DNA of 64,000 nucleotides, taken from Gammaproteobacteria bacterium (GTDB taxonomy: Bacteria > Pseudomonadota > Gammaproteobacteria > Pseudomonadales > Cellvibrionaceae). A program made the position numbers and the translations under genes. Position 1 is the first letter of the stretch; the number at the start of each line of letters is the position of its first letter. The DNA lies in assembly GCA_021151835.1 (NCBI GenBank), contig JAGKWO010000001.1:62001-126000 (forward strand). The letters are read 5' to 3'. Under the pieces are notes generated by a model. The model was not told the origin of the DNA. It worked only from the letters and a program-made list of their open reading frames with translations, and did not search any database. Below are positions 17,145-25,925 of the stretch, piece by piece.

Positions 17145-17990
17145 TTAATTGCCAGCGGGTGGTTTGGGCGGATAAAACTCGTCGTACTCCAGCGTAAAAC
17201 GATAATCCTCAATCAACTGGAAATCTTTTTCGCGATGGCGATGCAAAATCACACTCAGCGTCCAGGGGCGGCTAAATACTTTTTCATCAGTAACAGTTGC
17301 CTGGTATTCAATAGTATTCCGGTCAAGGAAAGTCCAGCGCTCCAATACTTGTAGCGCATCGCTGTGATAATTACCGGCGCTATCGAACCAGGTTTTATCG
17401 TTGAAATGACGCGCGTCTACCACCAGCGTATCGCCTTCCCATTTACCGCGTGAATCACCTAACCACCAATCATAGGGATCTTTCGGATGGTCTGTGTTGT
17501 TGGTAAAAATGGTACGCACGGAATGGCCAAATTGATGCACGATAAACAAATCTTTCTCGCGCTGGAAAATCTGGAACGGTGCCGGGTAATAAATTCCGCG
17601 CGGAACACCCAGGGTATAACCTTTTGACGCCGGGTCGAGTTTTTTGCGCTCGGCAAAATTCTTTTTCTTCTGCTCAAGGGCCTCAGGCAAATAAGGTAAA
17701 TATTTTCCTTCCACTACGCCGGCACCTGGTGGAGCATCTTCACGATGGTTGTGTGGTTCCAGATCATAGTCGGCACCACTGGTGCTTTGCCAAATACCAG
17801 AGAAATCCGGTTTACCATTTGCCAAACGCGGAATATCTGTGGTTAACGATGATGTTTGCGGTGTTTGGGCGTTAGCCTCAGCAGTAGTTTGCTTATTGCA
17901 CGCTTGCAACCCGAAAATACTCACTAAAAATAAACTGCCAGTCAGTAAATACCATTTCCATTGAATGGTTAATTGCAGTGGACGACTCAA
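17145..17990 (-). CDS. lipoprotein of unknown function, module B second gene
   Basis: A 281-residue paralogue of the protein at 14443-15225. It starts with a lipoprotein signal ending in the lipobox LQAC (Cys about residue 31), so it should be anchored to a membrane. The module A copy has an ordinary signal peptide instead. Shared blocks are PRLANGKPDFSGIWQSTSGA, VPRGIYYPAPFQIFQREKD and WWLGDSRGKWEGDTLVVDA. The start is a TTG at 17990 with GGGGAA 7 nt upstream; no in-frame ATG offers a signal peptide. The function is unknown. Confidence 0.85.
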   Translation of the reverse strand: MSRPLQLTIQWKWYLLTGSLFLVSIFGLQACNKQTTAEANAQTPQTSSLTTDIPRLANGKPDFSGIWQSTSGADYDLEPHNHREDAPPGAGVVEGKYLPYLPEALEQKKKNFAERKKLDPASKGYTLGVPRGIYYPAPFQIFQREKDLFIVHQFGHSVRTIFTNNTDHPKDPYDWWLGDSRGKWEGDTLVVDARHFNDKTWFDSAGNYHSDALQVLERWTFLDRNTIEYQATVTDEKVFSRPWTLSVILHRHREKDFQLIEDYRFTLEYDEFYPPKPPAGN

Positions 17991-18080
17991 AGGAATTTCC
18001 CCTCAATAATTAATTCTCGCAACCTGCAGGCAACGAGCGATTTAATAAAGAACAGCCAATAACAATAAGCACCTTAAAAA

Positions 18081-18539
18081 TCAGGGTTTGGCAGCAGAGG
18101 ATTTTTGCTGGCTTGCCGGCGCATCAGGTGCACCGCCGGTAGTAAATACACGGCCATCCGCCAGTGTGGCAGTTACCGCATACCCAAAATTCAATCCATT
18201 CTTTGCACGATACCCCTTAAGCGTGACCTGGGTACCGATTGGTAACGAGGCTTTTGTTAACCCTTTTTGTTTCAAACTAAATGGTGCACCAAATTCAAAT
18301 CCCCAATTTTCAACTTTGCCATCGGCTTTCTTCACATCGAAATACAACCAGCTATGAGGGTTTACCAACTCCAATTTGGTCACTACGCCAGTCAATTCAA
18401 TCGGCTGGTTAGCATCAAATTCGGCTGAAAAGGCATGGTGTGCATAGACACCGGAAGAGGAAATAGCCGAAGCCGCTATGGTGGTGACCAGTGCAAGTGG
18501 TTTTAGTAAGCGTTGTATTTCATTAGGAAAGAATTTCAT
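18081..18539 (-). CDS. DUF6152 family exported protein, module B first gene
   Basis: A 152-residue exported protein of the DUF6152 family. After the signal peptide come HHAFSAEFDANQPIELTG, VNPHSWLYFDVKKADG, WGFEFGAPFSLKQKGLTK and a C-terminal APASQQKSSA tail. It matches the module A copy almost block for block. The ATG at 18539 has GAGG 8 nt upstream and was preferred to a TTG six codons earlier. The long upstream region contains a motif shared with three other transcription units (18674-18694). The function is unknown. Confidence 0.85.
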   Translation of the reverse strand: MKFFPNEIQRLLKPLALVTTIAASAISSSGVYAHHAFSAEFDANQPIELTGVVTKLELVNPHSWLYFDVKKADGKVENWGFEFGAPFSLKQKGLTKASLPIGTQVTLKGYRAKNGLNFGYAVTATLADGRVFTTGGAPDAPASQQKSSAAKP

Positions 18540-19130
18540 AGCCAGCCTCGGTGTCAATGCAACCTGAAAACAGGATGTTCAATTGGGATGTTGATAGGGT
18601 TAAGAAAATAAAAATAAACGTTTTAGTTGTTAATGGCAGCGTTAATAACCTGTTTAACAACTTGCTTACCGACGAATAGCAATTAGCAGACCATTTCGAT
18701 AGAAATGCGCCAGCTTTTGATATTTGCGCGCGCAATGTTTAAAAATAATCATTTTTTGATTAAATCCTGTGAAGGAAAATTAAAAATTGCTGCATAACCA
18801 CCAAATTAACTAACAAGCAAAAAAGTAAACCTGAAAATTTTTATAGCAGCATCCAGGCTGACCTGTAAGGAACACAGCAAATACTGTTTTTAATTCAGCA
18901 TTCCCGTACCCAATTCAACATTCAGTCAGTGGAATTCATCAAAATAAAAATAAATTGATAATGTGGTACAGGCATTGCTCTTGAGCAAAAGCCAGGAATT
19001 GAAAGCACAAACGCAGGCTTGTCTACATTCCATGTGCACAAGCGACATTGGGCGCGTTTAATGGATCATGTGAAAGTGAGTTAGCACGGGCTTCTATTTT
19101 TTTATTACTGCCAACAGGAAATGTCTTTAT
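18540..19130. promoter_or_regulatory. divergent intergenic region with conserved upstream motif
   Basis: This 591-nt region lies between module B (minus strand) and the MBL-fold hydrolase (plus strand). On the minus strand, 18674-18694 reads ATGGTCTGCTAATTGCTATTC. It matches motifs upstream of the receptors at 38198 and 41389 at all but three of the first 19 positions. It lies 134 nt before the DUF6152 start. A small inverted repeat CATTTC-GATA-GAAATG (18692-18707) overlaps it. A palindrome TTGCTC-TT-GAGCAA lies near 18973-18986, on the hydrolase side. No gene is visible here. Confidence 0.55.
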
Positions 19131-20627
19131 ATGAAATCGATTATTCAAACGGGTTCAGGCCTCCCCTTCAAGGCCAGTCTGATTGTATTGGGCCTCAGCG
19201 TGAGCAGTGGACTCTATGCGGCCGAATCCGCACTCGAAGCGGCTTATAAAAAAGCAGGTGCTGACAAAGTTAAAACACTGGAATACACCGGCGCTGGCAA
19301 GTGGTATCAATTTGGCCAATCACCAGCGCCCGGCACTGCGTGGCCGGCGTTTGAAGTGAAAAGCTATAGTGCCAGCATTAATTTTGACAACCAATCAGCG
19401 CGCACCCAACAAACCCGTTTGCAAATCGTCGAGCCAAATCGCGAGCGTCCGGTTCCGGTTGAACAAAAGCCGGATCAATATGTAAATGGCTCCGTAGCCT
19501 GGAACCTCGCCGCACCGCAAGGTTCAGCACCGGGCACACCCGCTGTACCACAAGCGCAACCTGCCGCCGTGGAAGAGCGCCAGGCAGAAATCTGGACCAC
19601 GCCCCAGGGCTTTTTGAAAGCAGCACAATCCAACCATGCCGTTACCAATAAAAAAGGTGACGCAACACTGGTTGAATTCAGCCAACAGAAATATAAATAC
19701 CAGGGCCTGATTAATAGCAAAGGGGAATTGGAACAGGTAAAAACCTGGATTGATAACCCGATCCTTGGCGATACCCTGGTAGAAGTTAATTACAGCCAAT
19801 ATAAAGATTTTAACGGCACGCGCTTCCCGGGCAAGATCGTGAAAATCCAGGGTGGTTCACCGGTATTGGATATTACCGTTAACCAGGTGAAAACCAACCA
19901 GCCTGTTGACCTGGCGGTTCCTGCAGACATCAAAAATAATCCATCGCCAGCCGTTGCGGTGACCAGCACAGAACTCGCACCCGGCGTACATTATTTACAG
20001 GGCGGCACCCATCACAGCCTGGCCGTTGAGCAAAAAGATCACGTAGTGGTCATTGAAGCACCGCTAAATGAAGCACGTTCGGTAGCCGTTATCGCCAAGG
20101 TAAAAGAATTAATTCCCAACAAACCGATTACGCATTTAATCAATAGCCATCAACATTTCGACCACTCCGGTGGCCTGCGTACTTATGTTGATGCAGGAGC
20201 AACGATTGTTACTCACGAACTCAACAAACCTTTCTATGAAAAAGCCTGGCAGCAAGCGCGGACTATCAGCCCGGACAAATTGGCAAGCTCCAAAAAACCG
20301 GCCAAATTCCAAACGTTTAAAGACAAGCTGATACTGGACGATGGCCAACGCCCTATTGAAATTCATTCAATTGCCGGTAATGGCCACAATGATGCTTTCG
20401 CATTGATTTATTTACCGAAGGAAAAAATCCTGGTTGAGGCTGATGCATTTACCCCACCAGCACCAAATGCACCGGCACCAACCAGTGTGAATCCTTTCTC
20501 AAAAAACCTGTATGAAAATATTAATCGCTTGAAACTGGATGTTGCACAAATTGCACCGCTCCATGGTCGCCTGGTGCAATTGAAAGACCTGGAATCATTT
20601 ATCAGCACCAACACCGCCAGCAATTAA
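19131..20627 (+). CDS. exported metallo-beta-lactamase-fold hydrolase
   Basis: A 498-residue precursor with a signal peptide (ending SSGLYA). Residues 35-270 form an N-terminal domain of unknown type. Residues 280-495 are the metallo-beta-lactamase fold. The zinc-binding motif is HQHFDH (H340, H342, D344, H345) and downstream metal ligands can be seen in GNGHNDAF and in PLHGR near the end. The substrate cannot be read from the sequence. Exported proteins of this layout commonly accompany TonB receptors. A perfect intrinsic terminator follows, so the receptor downstream has its own promoter. Confidence 0.88.
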   Translation: MKSIIQTGSGLPFKASLIVLGLSVSSGLYAAESALEAAYKKAGADKVKTLEYTGAGKWYQFGQSPAPGTAWPAFEVKSYSASINFDNQSARTQQTRLQIVEPNRERPVPVEQKPDQYVNGSVAWNLAAPQGSAPGTPAVPQAQPAAVEERQAEIWTTPQGFLKAAQSNHAVTNKKGDATLVEFSQQKYKYQGLINSKGELEQVKTWIDNPILGDTLVEVNYSQYKDFNGTRFPGKIVKIQGGSPVLDITVNQVKTNQPVDLAVPADIKNNPSPAVAVTSTELAPGVHYLQGGTHHSLAVEQKDHVVVIEAPLNEARSVAVIAKVKELIPNKPITHLINSHQHFDHSGGLRTYVDAGATIVTHELNKPFYEKAWQQARTISPDKLASSKKPAKFQTFKDKLILDDGQRPIEIHSIAGNGHNDAFALIYLPKEKILVEADAFTPPAPNAPAPTSVNPFSKNLYENINRLKLDVAQIAPLHGRLVQLKDLESFISTNTASN

Positions 20628-20647
20628 ATTTAATTGTGTTATCTACA

Positions 20648-20678
20648 GGGCGCTATTCAGGGAATAGCGCCCTTTTTT
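20648..20678 (+). terminator. intrinsic terminator
   Basis: GGGCGCTATTC and GAATAGCGCCC pair perfectly around a 3-nt loop, followed by TTTTTT. It ends the MBL-fold hydrolase transcript. Confidence 0.95.
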
Positions 20679-20911
20679 ATTCTATGCGCGATTAATTTGG
20701 TTATGAGAGCTTATCAACAGAGTTGCTGTTTTTTATCCAACATTGATTAAATTTAAATATACAGTGTCGACGCATCACTCAACGAAAATTGTTTAAATTA
20801 AATTATTTTGCAATAAATCAAACACTTAAAGAGAAATTTACAAATAACACCAAGTTGGTATATCGCTTGCAATTTCAGCCGCGGGCAAAAATATATTTCC
20901 TGGAGTTATTA

Positions 20912-23869
20912 ATGAAATCTAGTGATCAAAAAAACAATTTTTCTATTATGAAAAAAATCAATGGAAAAAAATTCTCTGCAAAACCTTTAAGTGTTATTTT
21001 AAGTGGCCTTATTTTTTTAAATGTTACGCAGGCATTTGCACAAGCAGAACAAACCCCACCGGAAGAAAAGGATGTGGATGTTAATGAAATCCTTGAATCT
21101 GAACCAACCAGTGCAGGTGGAAAGCGCAGCCCTGATGTACAGGAGTTACTCGTCAGGGGCATTAAGGAACAGGAAACAAAAAACCTGTTAAAAACCCGCG
21201 AAGAACCTTTTTCACAATCGATTATCTCCGGTGAAATATTAAACCGCGAACTGGGATTGGATTATGAATCCATTTCAAAACGGTTAGCTAACGTTACGTT
21301 TAACCAAAACAATACCCGCGGTGCATCACTGTCTATTCGCGGTGTAGGTAAGCGCGCATTCGCCGAAGTACAAGATCCAAGCGTATTGGTTATTCAGGAC
21401 GGCGTTAGTTTTGGTTTAACTGCACTGGGTAACTTTGATTTTTATGACATCGAAACCGTAGAAGGTTTTCGTGGCCCGGTAGGAACCCTGGGCGGCAAAG
21501 GCGGCAGTTCCGGTGCAGTGTATGTCACTACAAAAAAACCAACCTTTGAGCCAAGCAGTGAACTCAGCATTGCCTACGGTGAGCGCGATACTGTTATTTT
21601 AAAAGGCGCTTATGGTGGCCCGGTGATTGATAACTTATTAGCATGGCGTGGCTCATTTATTGTGGATAAACAACGCGGCGCCTACGAAAGTCGTTACGAT
21701 GAAAATTACAGTTTATACAATCGCAATCGTGTCAGTGGCCGTGTGCAATTTTTATTAACACCGACTGAAAAATTCAACGCTCATTTAAGTATTGATCTTG
21801 AACCGCGCGGTGCGCAATTGCAGAATGGATTAACATTTTATGTTGATCAACCCGAGCGCTATGACAATGCCAGCGCACTCGCTCCCAATGGCAGGCTCAC
21901 TGACCCGAGTGGTACGGGTTCAAAAGCCAAGCTCGCTGGATTTTTGCAAGAATCCCTTACTCGTGATCCGGCAACCAATGCCATTACCAAAATCACAGAA
22001 ACCTGGGTAGGCCCCCGCAGCTGGTTTGAAAACCGCAAATTCGTTAAAAACAATGTTTATAGCTATGAAGATTATCTTGCTAACGAAGACGATGAAACGG
22101 TTTATTTTAATGAAAACCAGGGGCAAACGGTTTCCAATAAAGGCGCATCGTTAAATCTGGATTACAAACTCGAAAATCACAAACTCAATTCTATTACTGC
22201 ATGGCGTGCCTATACGTTTGATGCGCACAATGATGAAGGAACTCCGTTTGATATCAGCCTCGATGGCGGTGGTGGCGTTTTCTATAAACAGTACAGCCAG
22301 GAATTCAGTATTGAATCAGATAAAGGAGGTAGCTTTGATTATATTGCCGGTTTATTTTTCTTCCAGACTGAAGACACGATCACCTCTAAAACCGGTTGGG
22401 GTTCCGATGCCGGTGCCTGGTTTGCAACGACTGCGCAATACAACTCGCTGGAACGAAATGCCGGTGTGAATCGCGGCGCTGGCCTGGCATTATTGCGGGA
22501 TTCACTGGATAACGCGCGTAAATACGGTGGTACCGATGTAGAAACTGAAAGCAATGCAATCTACGGTAACGCTAACTGGCATTGGCATGAATCAGCAACG
22601 TTTACGGCAGGTTTGCGTATTGGCACTGAAGACAGGACCACAACTGATATCGTCGAATTGCAAAACGATGGTTCAGGTAGTTGGTTAAATCCATCTTCAG
22701 TGCGCGGGATTAATTTAGGTGGCTTCGATGTTGTCGGAACCGCTGGCTCAATCCCTGCTGAATTGCGGGGCCAATTGGGTACCATCACCCAACAACGCGA
22801 TCAATTCGGTAACGCCATCAGTTCAACTACTGTTCACACCAACGCCAACACCGACGCGCAAAAAAGTTTGGCAGATGCTGTCGCTAATAAATATTACGGC
22901 GTAGCAATTACCGGTGTACCCGGTGCGGCCTATAACAGTTTGACTGCGGCACAGAAAGCGCAAATTGCGAACGCGAAAGCATTGCGTGCAAGCCAGATTG
23001 GCCAGTTGATTCCCAAAGTCTCCAGCACTTATGACGATACACTCTACACCAGCTTTTTAAGCCAGGCTTATGAATTTAATGATCAGGTACGCGGTTATGT
23101 TACCTGGCAGTACGGCGAAAAATCCGGTACCGCTTTTAATATCAATGGTGAGCCAACTGGTGTAAAACCGGAAAAAACCAATTCCTATGAAGTGGGCGTG
23201 AAAACGACATTCTTCGATGATGAGTTGGTGTTTAACATCAACGTGTTCAGAATGGATATTGAAGACTACCAGCAAGCTATTCGCAAAGTGGACGAGTGGG
23301 CAACGCAAGACAATATCAACAATGGTATCGTGCCAGCGCTCGCTTATGTAACTGCCCAGGGCAACGTGGATGGTGTGCGCGTCGAGGGTGTGGAATTTGA
23401 CGGTTACTATAGCGGTATCGAAAATTTCAGTTTTCGTTTGAGCGGTGCATTTAACGATGCGTATTACACCGATTTTAAAAACTCCCCCAAACCATCGGAA
23501 TTAAATTACCTGGACGATCCATTTGTTGACCAAACCGGAAAGAATTTGCCCGGCGCAGCAAAATGGACTGTGAATCTCGGTGTAGAGTATCGCCAACCGA
23601 TATTAAGCTCCGCCGAATTCCACGCAAGTTTCAATACCGCCTACACCAGCGATTATTTAAACAACGACGACTTATCTTCTTACTCGTATACGCCTGGTTA
23701 CAGCCGTACTGATGCATCGATTGGTTTCGGTTCAATTGATGGAAACCTTGATGTGAGCTTAATCGTTAAAAACGCGTTTGATGATCGCACCCATGAACGC
23801 GGTTGGAACAGCTACGCACCCTGGCCTTATCCGCGCTGGGTAGGAGTAGTATTCACCGGAAAATTCTAA
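20912..23869 (+). CDS. TonB-dependent outer-membrane receptor (large subfamily, copy 1)
   Basis: A 985-residue TonB-dependent receptor. The plug domain starts near LLVRGIKEQETKNLLKTREE and includes SIRGVGKRAFAEVQDPSVLV and VEGFRGPVGTLGGKGGSSGA. A beta-barrel follows, ending in the outer-membrane C-terminal signature with terminal Phe (GVVFTGKF). It shares a conserved barrel insertion with the receptors at 31785, 38198 and 41389 (ANKYYGVAI, GAAYNSLTAAQKAQIANAKA). It is probably a substrate-specific importer driven by TonB; the substrate is unknown. The ATG at 20912 has GGAG 6 nt upstream; an open frame extends 41 codons upstream but has no signal. An 18-bp terminator-like stem follows, then a dehydrogenase gene. 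Confidence 0.92.
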   Translation: MKSSDQKNNFSIMKKINGKKFSAKPLSVILSGLIFLNVTQAFAQAEQTPPEEKDVDVNEILESEPTSAGGKRSPDVQELLVRGIKEQETKNLLKTREEPFSQSIISGEILNRELGLDYESISKRLANVTFNQNNTRGASLSIRGVGKRAFAEVQDPSVLVIQDGVSFGLTALGNFDFYDIETVEGFRGPVGTLGGKGGSSGAVYVTTKKPTFEPSSELSIAYGERDTVILKGAYGGPVIDNLLAWRGSFIVDKQRGAYESRYDENYSLYNRNRVSGRVQFLLTPTEKFNAHLSIDLEPRGAQLQNGLTFYVDQPERYDNASALAPNGRLTDPSGTGSKAKLAGFLQESLTRDPATNAITKITETWVGPRSWFENRKFVKNNVYSYEDYLANEDDETVYFNENQGQTVSNKGASLNLDYKLENHKLNSITAWRAYTFDAHNDEGTPFDISLDGGGGVFYKQYSQEFSIESDKGGSFDYIAGLFFFQTEDTITSKTGWGSDAGAWFATTAQYNSLERNAGVNRGAGLALLRDSLDNARKYGGTDVETESNAIYGNANWHWHESATFTAGLRIGTEDRTTTDIVELQNDGSGSWLNPSSVRGINLGGFDVVGTAGSIPAELRGQLGTITQQRDQFGNAISSTTVHTNANTDAQKSLADAVANKYYGVAITGVPGAAYNSLTAAQKAQIANAKALRASQIGQLIPKVSSTYDDTLYTSFLSQAYEFNDQVRGYVTWQYGEKSGTAFNINGEPTGVKPEKTNSYEVGVKTTFFDDELVFNINVFRMDIEDYQQAIRKVDEWATQDNINNGIVPALAYVTAQGNVDGVRVEGVEFDGYYSGIENFSFRLSGAFNDAYYTDFKNSPKPSELNYLDDPFVDQTGKNLPGAAKWTVNLGVEYRQPILSSAEFHASFNTAYTSDYLNNDDLSSYSYTPGYSRTDASIGFGSIDGNLDVSLIVKNAFDDRTHERGWNSYAPWPYPRWVGVVFTGKF

Positions 23870-23961
23870 TCGACTGGTAAAAATCCACGCAAGGAAACTG
23901 CACATCGTGATTATCTACACTTGAGTGCATTGCAGTAATCATGGATGATTCCCTCCCCTAC

Positions 23962-24005
23962 TGGCGTGACAATTAAATAGCTCGCCTTATTTAATTGTCA
24001 CGCCA
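23962..24005 (+). terminator. 18-bp stem-loop with T-rich tail, 32 nt before the LDH2 gene
   Basis: TGGCGTGACAATTAAATA at 23962-23979 pairs perfectly with 23988-24005 around an 8-nt loop, followed by TTTTATTTT. It is a strong intrinsic terminator for the receptor gene. Only about 30 nt lie between it and the next start codon, too few for a separate promoter downstream of the stem. Confidence 0.85.
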
Positions 24006-24037
24006 TTTTATTTTCCAAATATTACGAGTCTTGATTA

Positions 24038-25057
24038 ATGAGCGACACGATTGTTGTTCCCTATGAAATATTGGTTAAAAAAGTGTATGAGCGATTAGTG
24101 CTTGCCGGTATTACACCAGAGCAAGCGTTGATTGAAGCGGAAATAATGTCGGAAGCAGATCTGCTCGGCGTTCCCTCCCATGGCGTGCGCATGTTGCCAC
24201 CGCTACTTGAAGCAATTGCGGAAGGCCGTGTTACCCGCAATCCACAATTCACCAGCCTACGCCAATTCGGCGCTATTAGCGTACTGGATTGCAATAACGG
24301 TCCCGGTCGTTATGCATCACAACACGCGATGCAGCAAGCAACAACCCTCGCGCAGGAATTTGGTGTCGGTGTTTGCCTTGCCAAAAATACTACCCATTGG
24401 GGCCGCGCCCACGCCTATGCCAATCGTGCAGCACAAGCGGGCTTTATCGGTATTTGCACCACCAACGCCATTCCCACCATGGCGATTGGCGGCGCTAAAA
24501 AAGCCGTTATTGGTAACAACCCGTTAGCAATAGGAATCCCCGGCGCAACGCCAGCAGAACCTATTGTGCTGGATATGGCCATGAGCCAGGCTGCGGTGGG
24601 TAAAGTGGGAACCTGGTTGCGGGAAGGAAAAACCTTACCTGGTAATTGGGGAGTGGATGCCAATGGCAATCCCACCAACGATGCAAAAGCAATCCTGGGT
24701 GGCGCCGTATTGCCGATGGGCGAACACAAAGGCGCGGGGCTGGCAGTAATGTTTGAATTACTAACCGCGGCATTAGCAGGCGCTGCCTTCACCCAAGACA
24801 TTCGCAACAATGATTCAAGTGGGCTGGACCCGCAAGCAAGTAAAATATTTATTGCACTTAACCCTGCCGGCTTTATTGAACCAGTGGCATTTCAGCAACA
24901 CACAGCCGCATTTATTGCTTATTTAAAGAACGAGGCAGCGCCATTTTCCTATCCGGGCGAGCGCGGATGGGAAACCCGTAATAAGCAATTAGCGACAGGC
25001 GTTGAACTACACAGTGAAATTATCCAGCAGTTAAATAACGTAGATATTTATTTTTAA
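24038..25057 (+). CDS. LDH2/malate dehydrogenase family NAD(P)-dependent oxidoreductase
   Basis: A 339-residue enzyme of the LDH2 family, which oxidises 2-hydroxy acids such as malate, L-lactate, ureidoglycolate or (R)-sulfolactate. The conserved catalytic His lies in LLGVPSHGVRMLP. Further family blocks are NGPGRYASQHAM, NTTHWGRAHAYA, GNNPLAIGIPG and GEHKGAGLAVMFELLT. Length fits the family. Which hydroxy acid it acts on cannot be told from sequence alone. It follows the receptor gene after a strong stem-loop, so its expression may be by read-through or regulated anti-termination. The cytoplasmic location suggests it works on a compound already imported. Confidence 0.88.
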   Translation: MSDTIVVPYEILVKKVYERLVLAGITPEQALIEAEIMSEADLLGVPSHGVRMLPPLLEAIAEGRVTRNPQFTSLRQFGAISVLDCNNGPGRYASQHAMQQATTLAQEFGVGVCLAKNTTHWGRAHAYANRAAQAGFIGICTTNAIPTMAIGGAKKAVIGNNPLAIGIPGATPAEPIVLDMAMSQAAVGKVGTWLREGKTLPGNWGVDANGNPTNDAKAILGGAVLPMGEHKGAGLAVMFELLTAALAGAAFTQDIRNNDSSGLDPQASKIFIALNPAGFIEPVAFQQHTAAFIAYLKNEAAPFSYPGERGWETRNKQLATGVELHSEIIQQLNNVDIYF

Positions 25058-25105
25058 CGAGAAATGTAGCGAGAGATGTTCCAGGCAGAAGTTATAAAGA
25101 GCGAC

Positions 25106-25137
25106 GTGATGAAGTGATGAAGTGATGAAGTGATGAA
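25106..25137. repeat. four tandem copies of GTGATGAA
   Basis: The 8-bp unit GTGATGAA is repeated four times exactly in the gap between the convergent LDH2 and peroxiredoxin genes. This is a microsatellite-like tract; no coding frame crosses it convincingly. Confidence 0.9.
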
Positions 25138-25270
25138 GAAAAAAATAACGCGTCTTTAAGAAAAGAGATCATCAAAAAAAACAGAGCATCCCTGCCCCTA
25201 CCATTCACCCTAACAGCGCTAAAATTCACCTTGGGGGCGATGTGAATTTTGCATGTTAGCCTTTTGCAAT

Positions 25271-25293
25271 GCAGCGCAGTTTTACTGCGCTGC
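25271..25293 (-). terminator. hairpin at the peroxiredoxin stop
   Basis: GCAGCGCAGT and ACTGCGCTGC pair perfectly around TTT. The stop codon (25282-25284) lies in the loop region. No T-run follows on the minus strand, so termination may be partial. Confidence 0.55.
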
Positions 25294-25869
25294 CAGTTTC
25301 TCCACCGCCGCCAAGGCTTGCTTGACGTTATCAGTTGGTGAAACACCGCTGATCGTTGAAGAAATTTTTCCATCTTCAGTAATAATGAACGTTGTACGCT
25401 CGGCAAAACCGTGATCAATTGATTTACCGCGACTGTCTACTTTACCTGGTGCTGCATCGCGCACATTCAACTCAAATGACTTGGCAACTTTACCTTCCGG
25501 ATCAGACGCGACTGCCACTTTACCTGCACAATATTCCGGGTCAGAAGAAAAATCATTAAGACGCTCAATGCTGTCCAGGGAAACACCAATAACGGTTGCA
25601 CCCGCTTTAGCAAACTTCTCACTGTTTACTGAAAAACTATGCGCTTGCAGATTACAACCATTAGTGTAAGCAGATGGATAAAAATACACGACAACAGGAC
25701 CGGACTTTAATTTTTCCTTGAGTGAAAAATCAAATGCCTTACCGGCCAATGATGCTTTGAGCGCGAATTCCGGAGCAGTTTTTCCTGCTTCCAATGCGGC
25801 CATGGCCGGCAACACCAGGCCGCTGGCAAGCACACCCGCCAGCAATGTTTTTTGAATTGAAAATTTCAT
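25282..25869 (-). CDS. exported peroxiredoxin (AhpC/TSA, PrxQ/Bcp-like)
   Basis: A thioredoxin-fold peroxidase of 195 residues that reduces peroxides using a peroxidatic cysteine. The signal peptide ends at LPAMA, so it acts in the periplasm. The active-site block is VVYFYPSAYTNGCNLQAHSF with the Cys in NGC. A second Cys in SSDPEYCAGK may be the resolving residue, but this is uncertain. It follows two cytochrome c genes on the same strand (56-nt gap). Its mature protein may protect periplasmic haem proteins or thiols, or serve as a bacterioferritin comigratory protein relative. Confidence 0.87.
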   Translation of the reverse strand: MKFSIQKTLLAGVLASGLVLPAMAALEAGKTAPEFALKASLAGKAFDFSLKEKLKSGPVVVYFYPSAYTNGCNLQAHSFSVNSEKFAKAGATVIGVSLDSIERLNDFSSDPEYCAGKVAVASDPEGKVAKSFELNVRDAAPGKVDSRGKSIDHGFAERTTFIITEDGKISSTISGVSPTDNVKQALAAVEKLAAQ

Positions 25870-25925
25870 AATTTTTCCCTTAACAAAGATTTGGCTTAAA
25901 AAGGTTCGGTAAAAAAATTTTCCGC

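Noticed and set aside
24415..24810. 131-aa open frame antisense to the LDH2 gene
   Set aside because: The sense protein is well conserved, and the antisense product is low-complexity.
25106..25137. Possible CRISPR-like repeat
   Set aside because: Units are 8 bp with no spacers; this is a simple tandem repeat.
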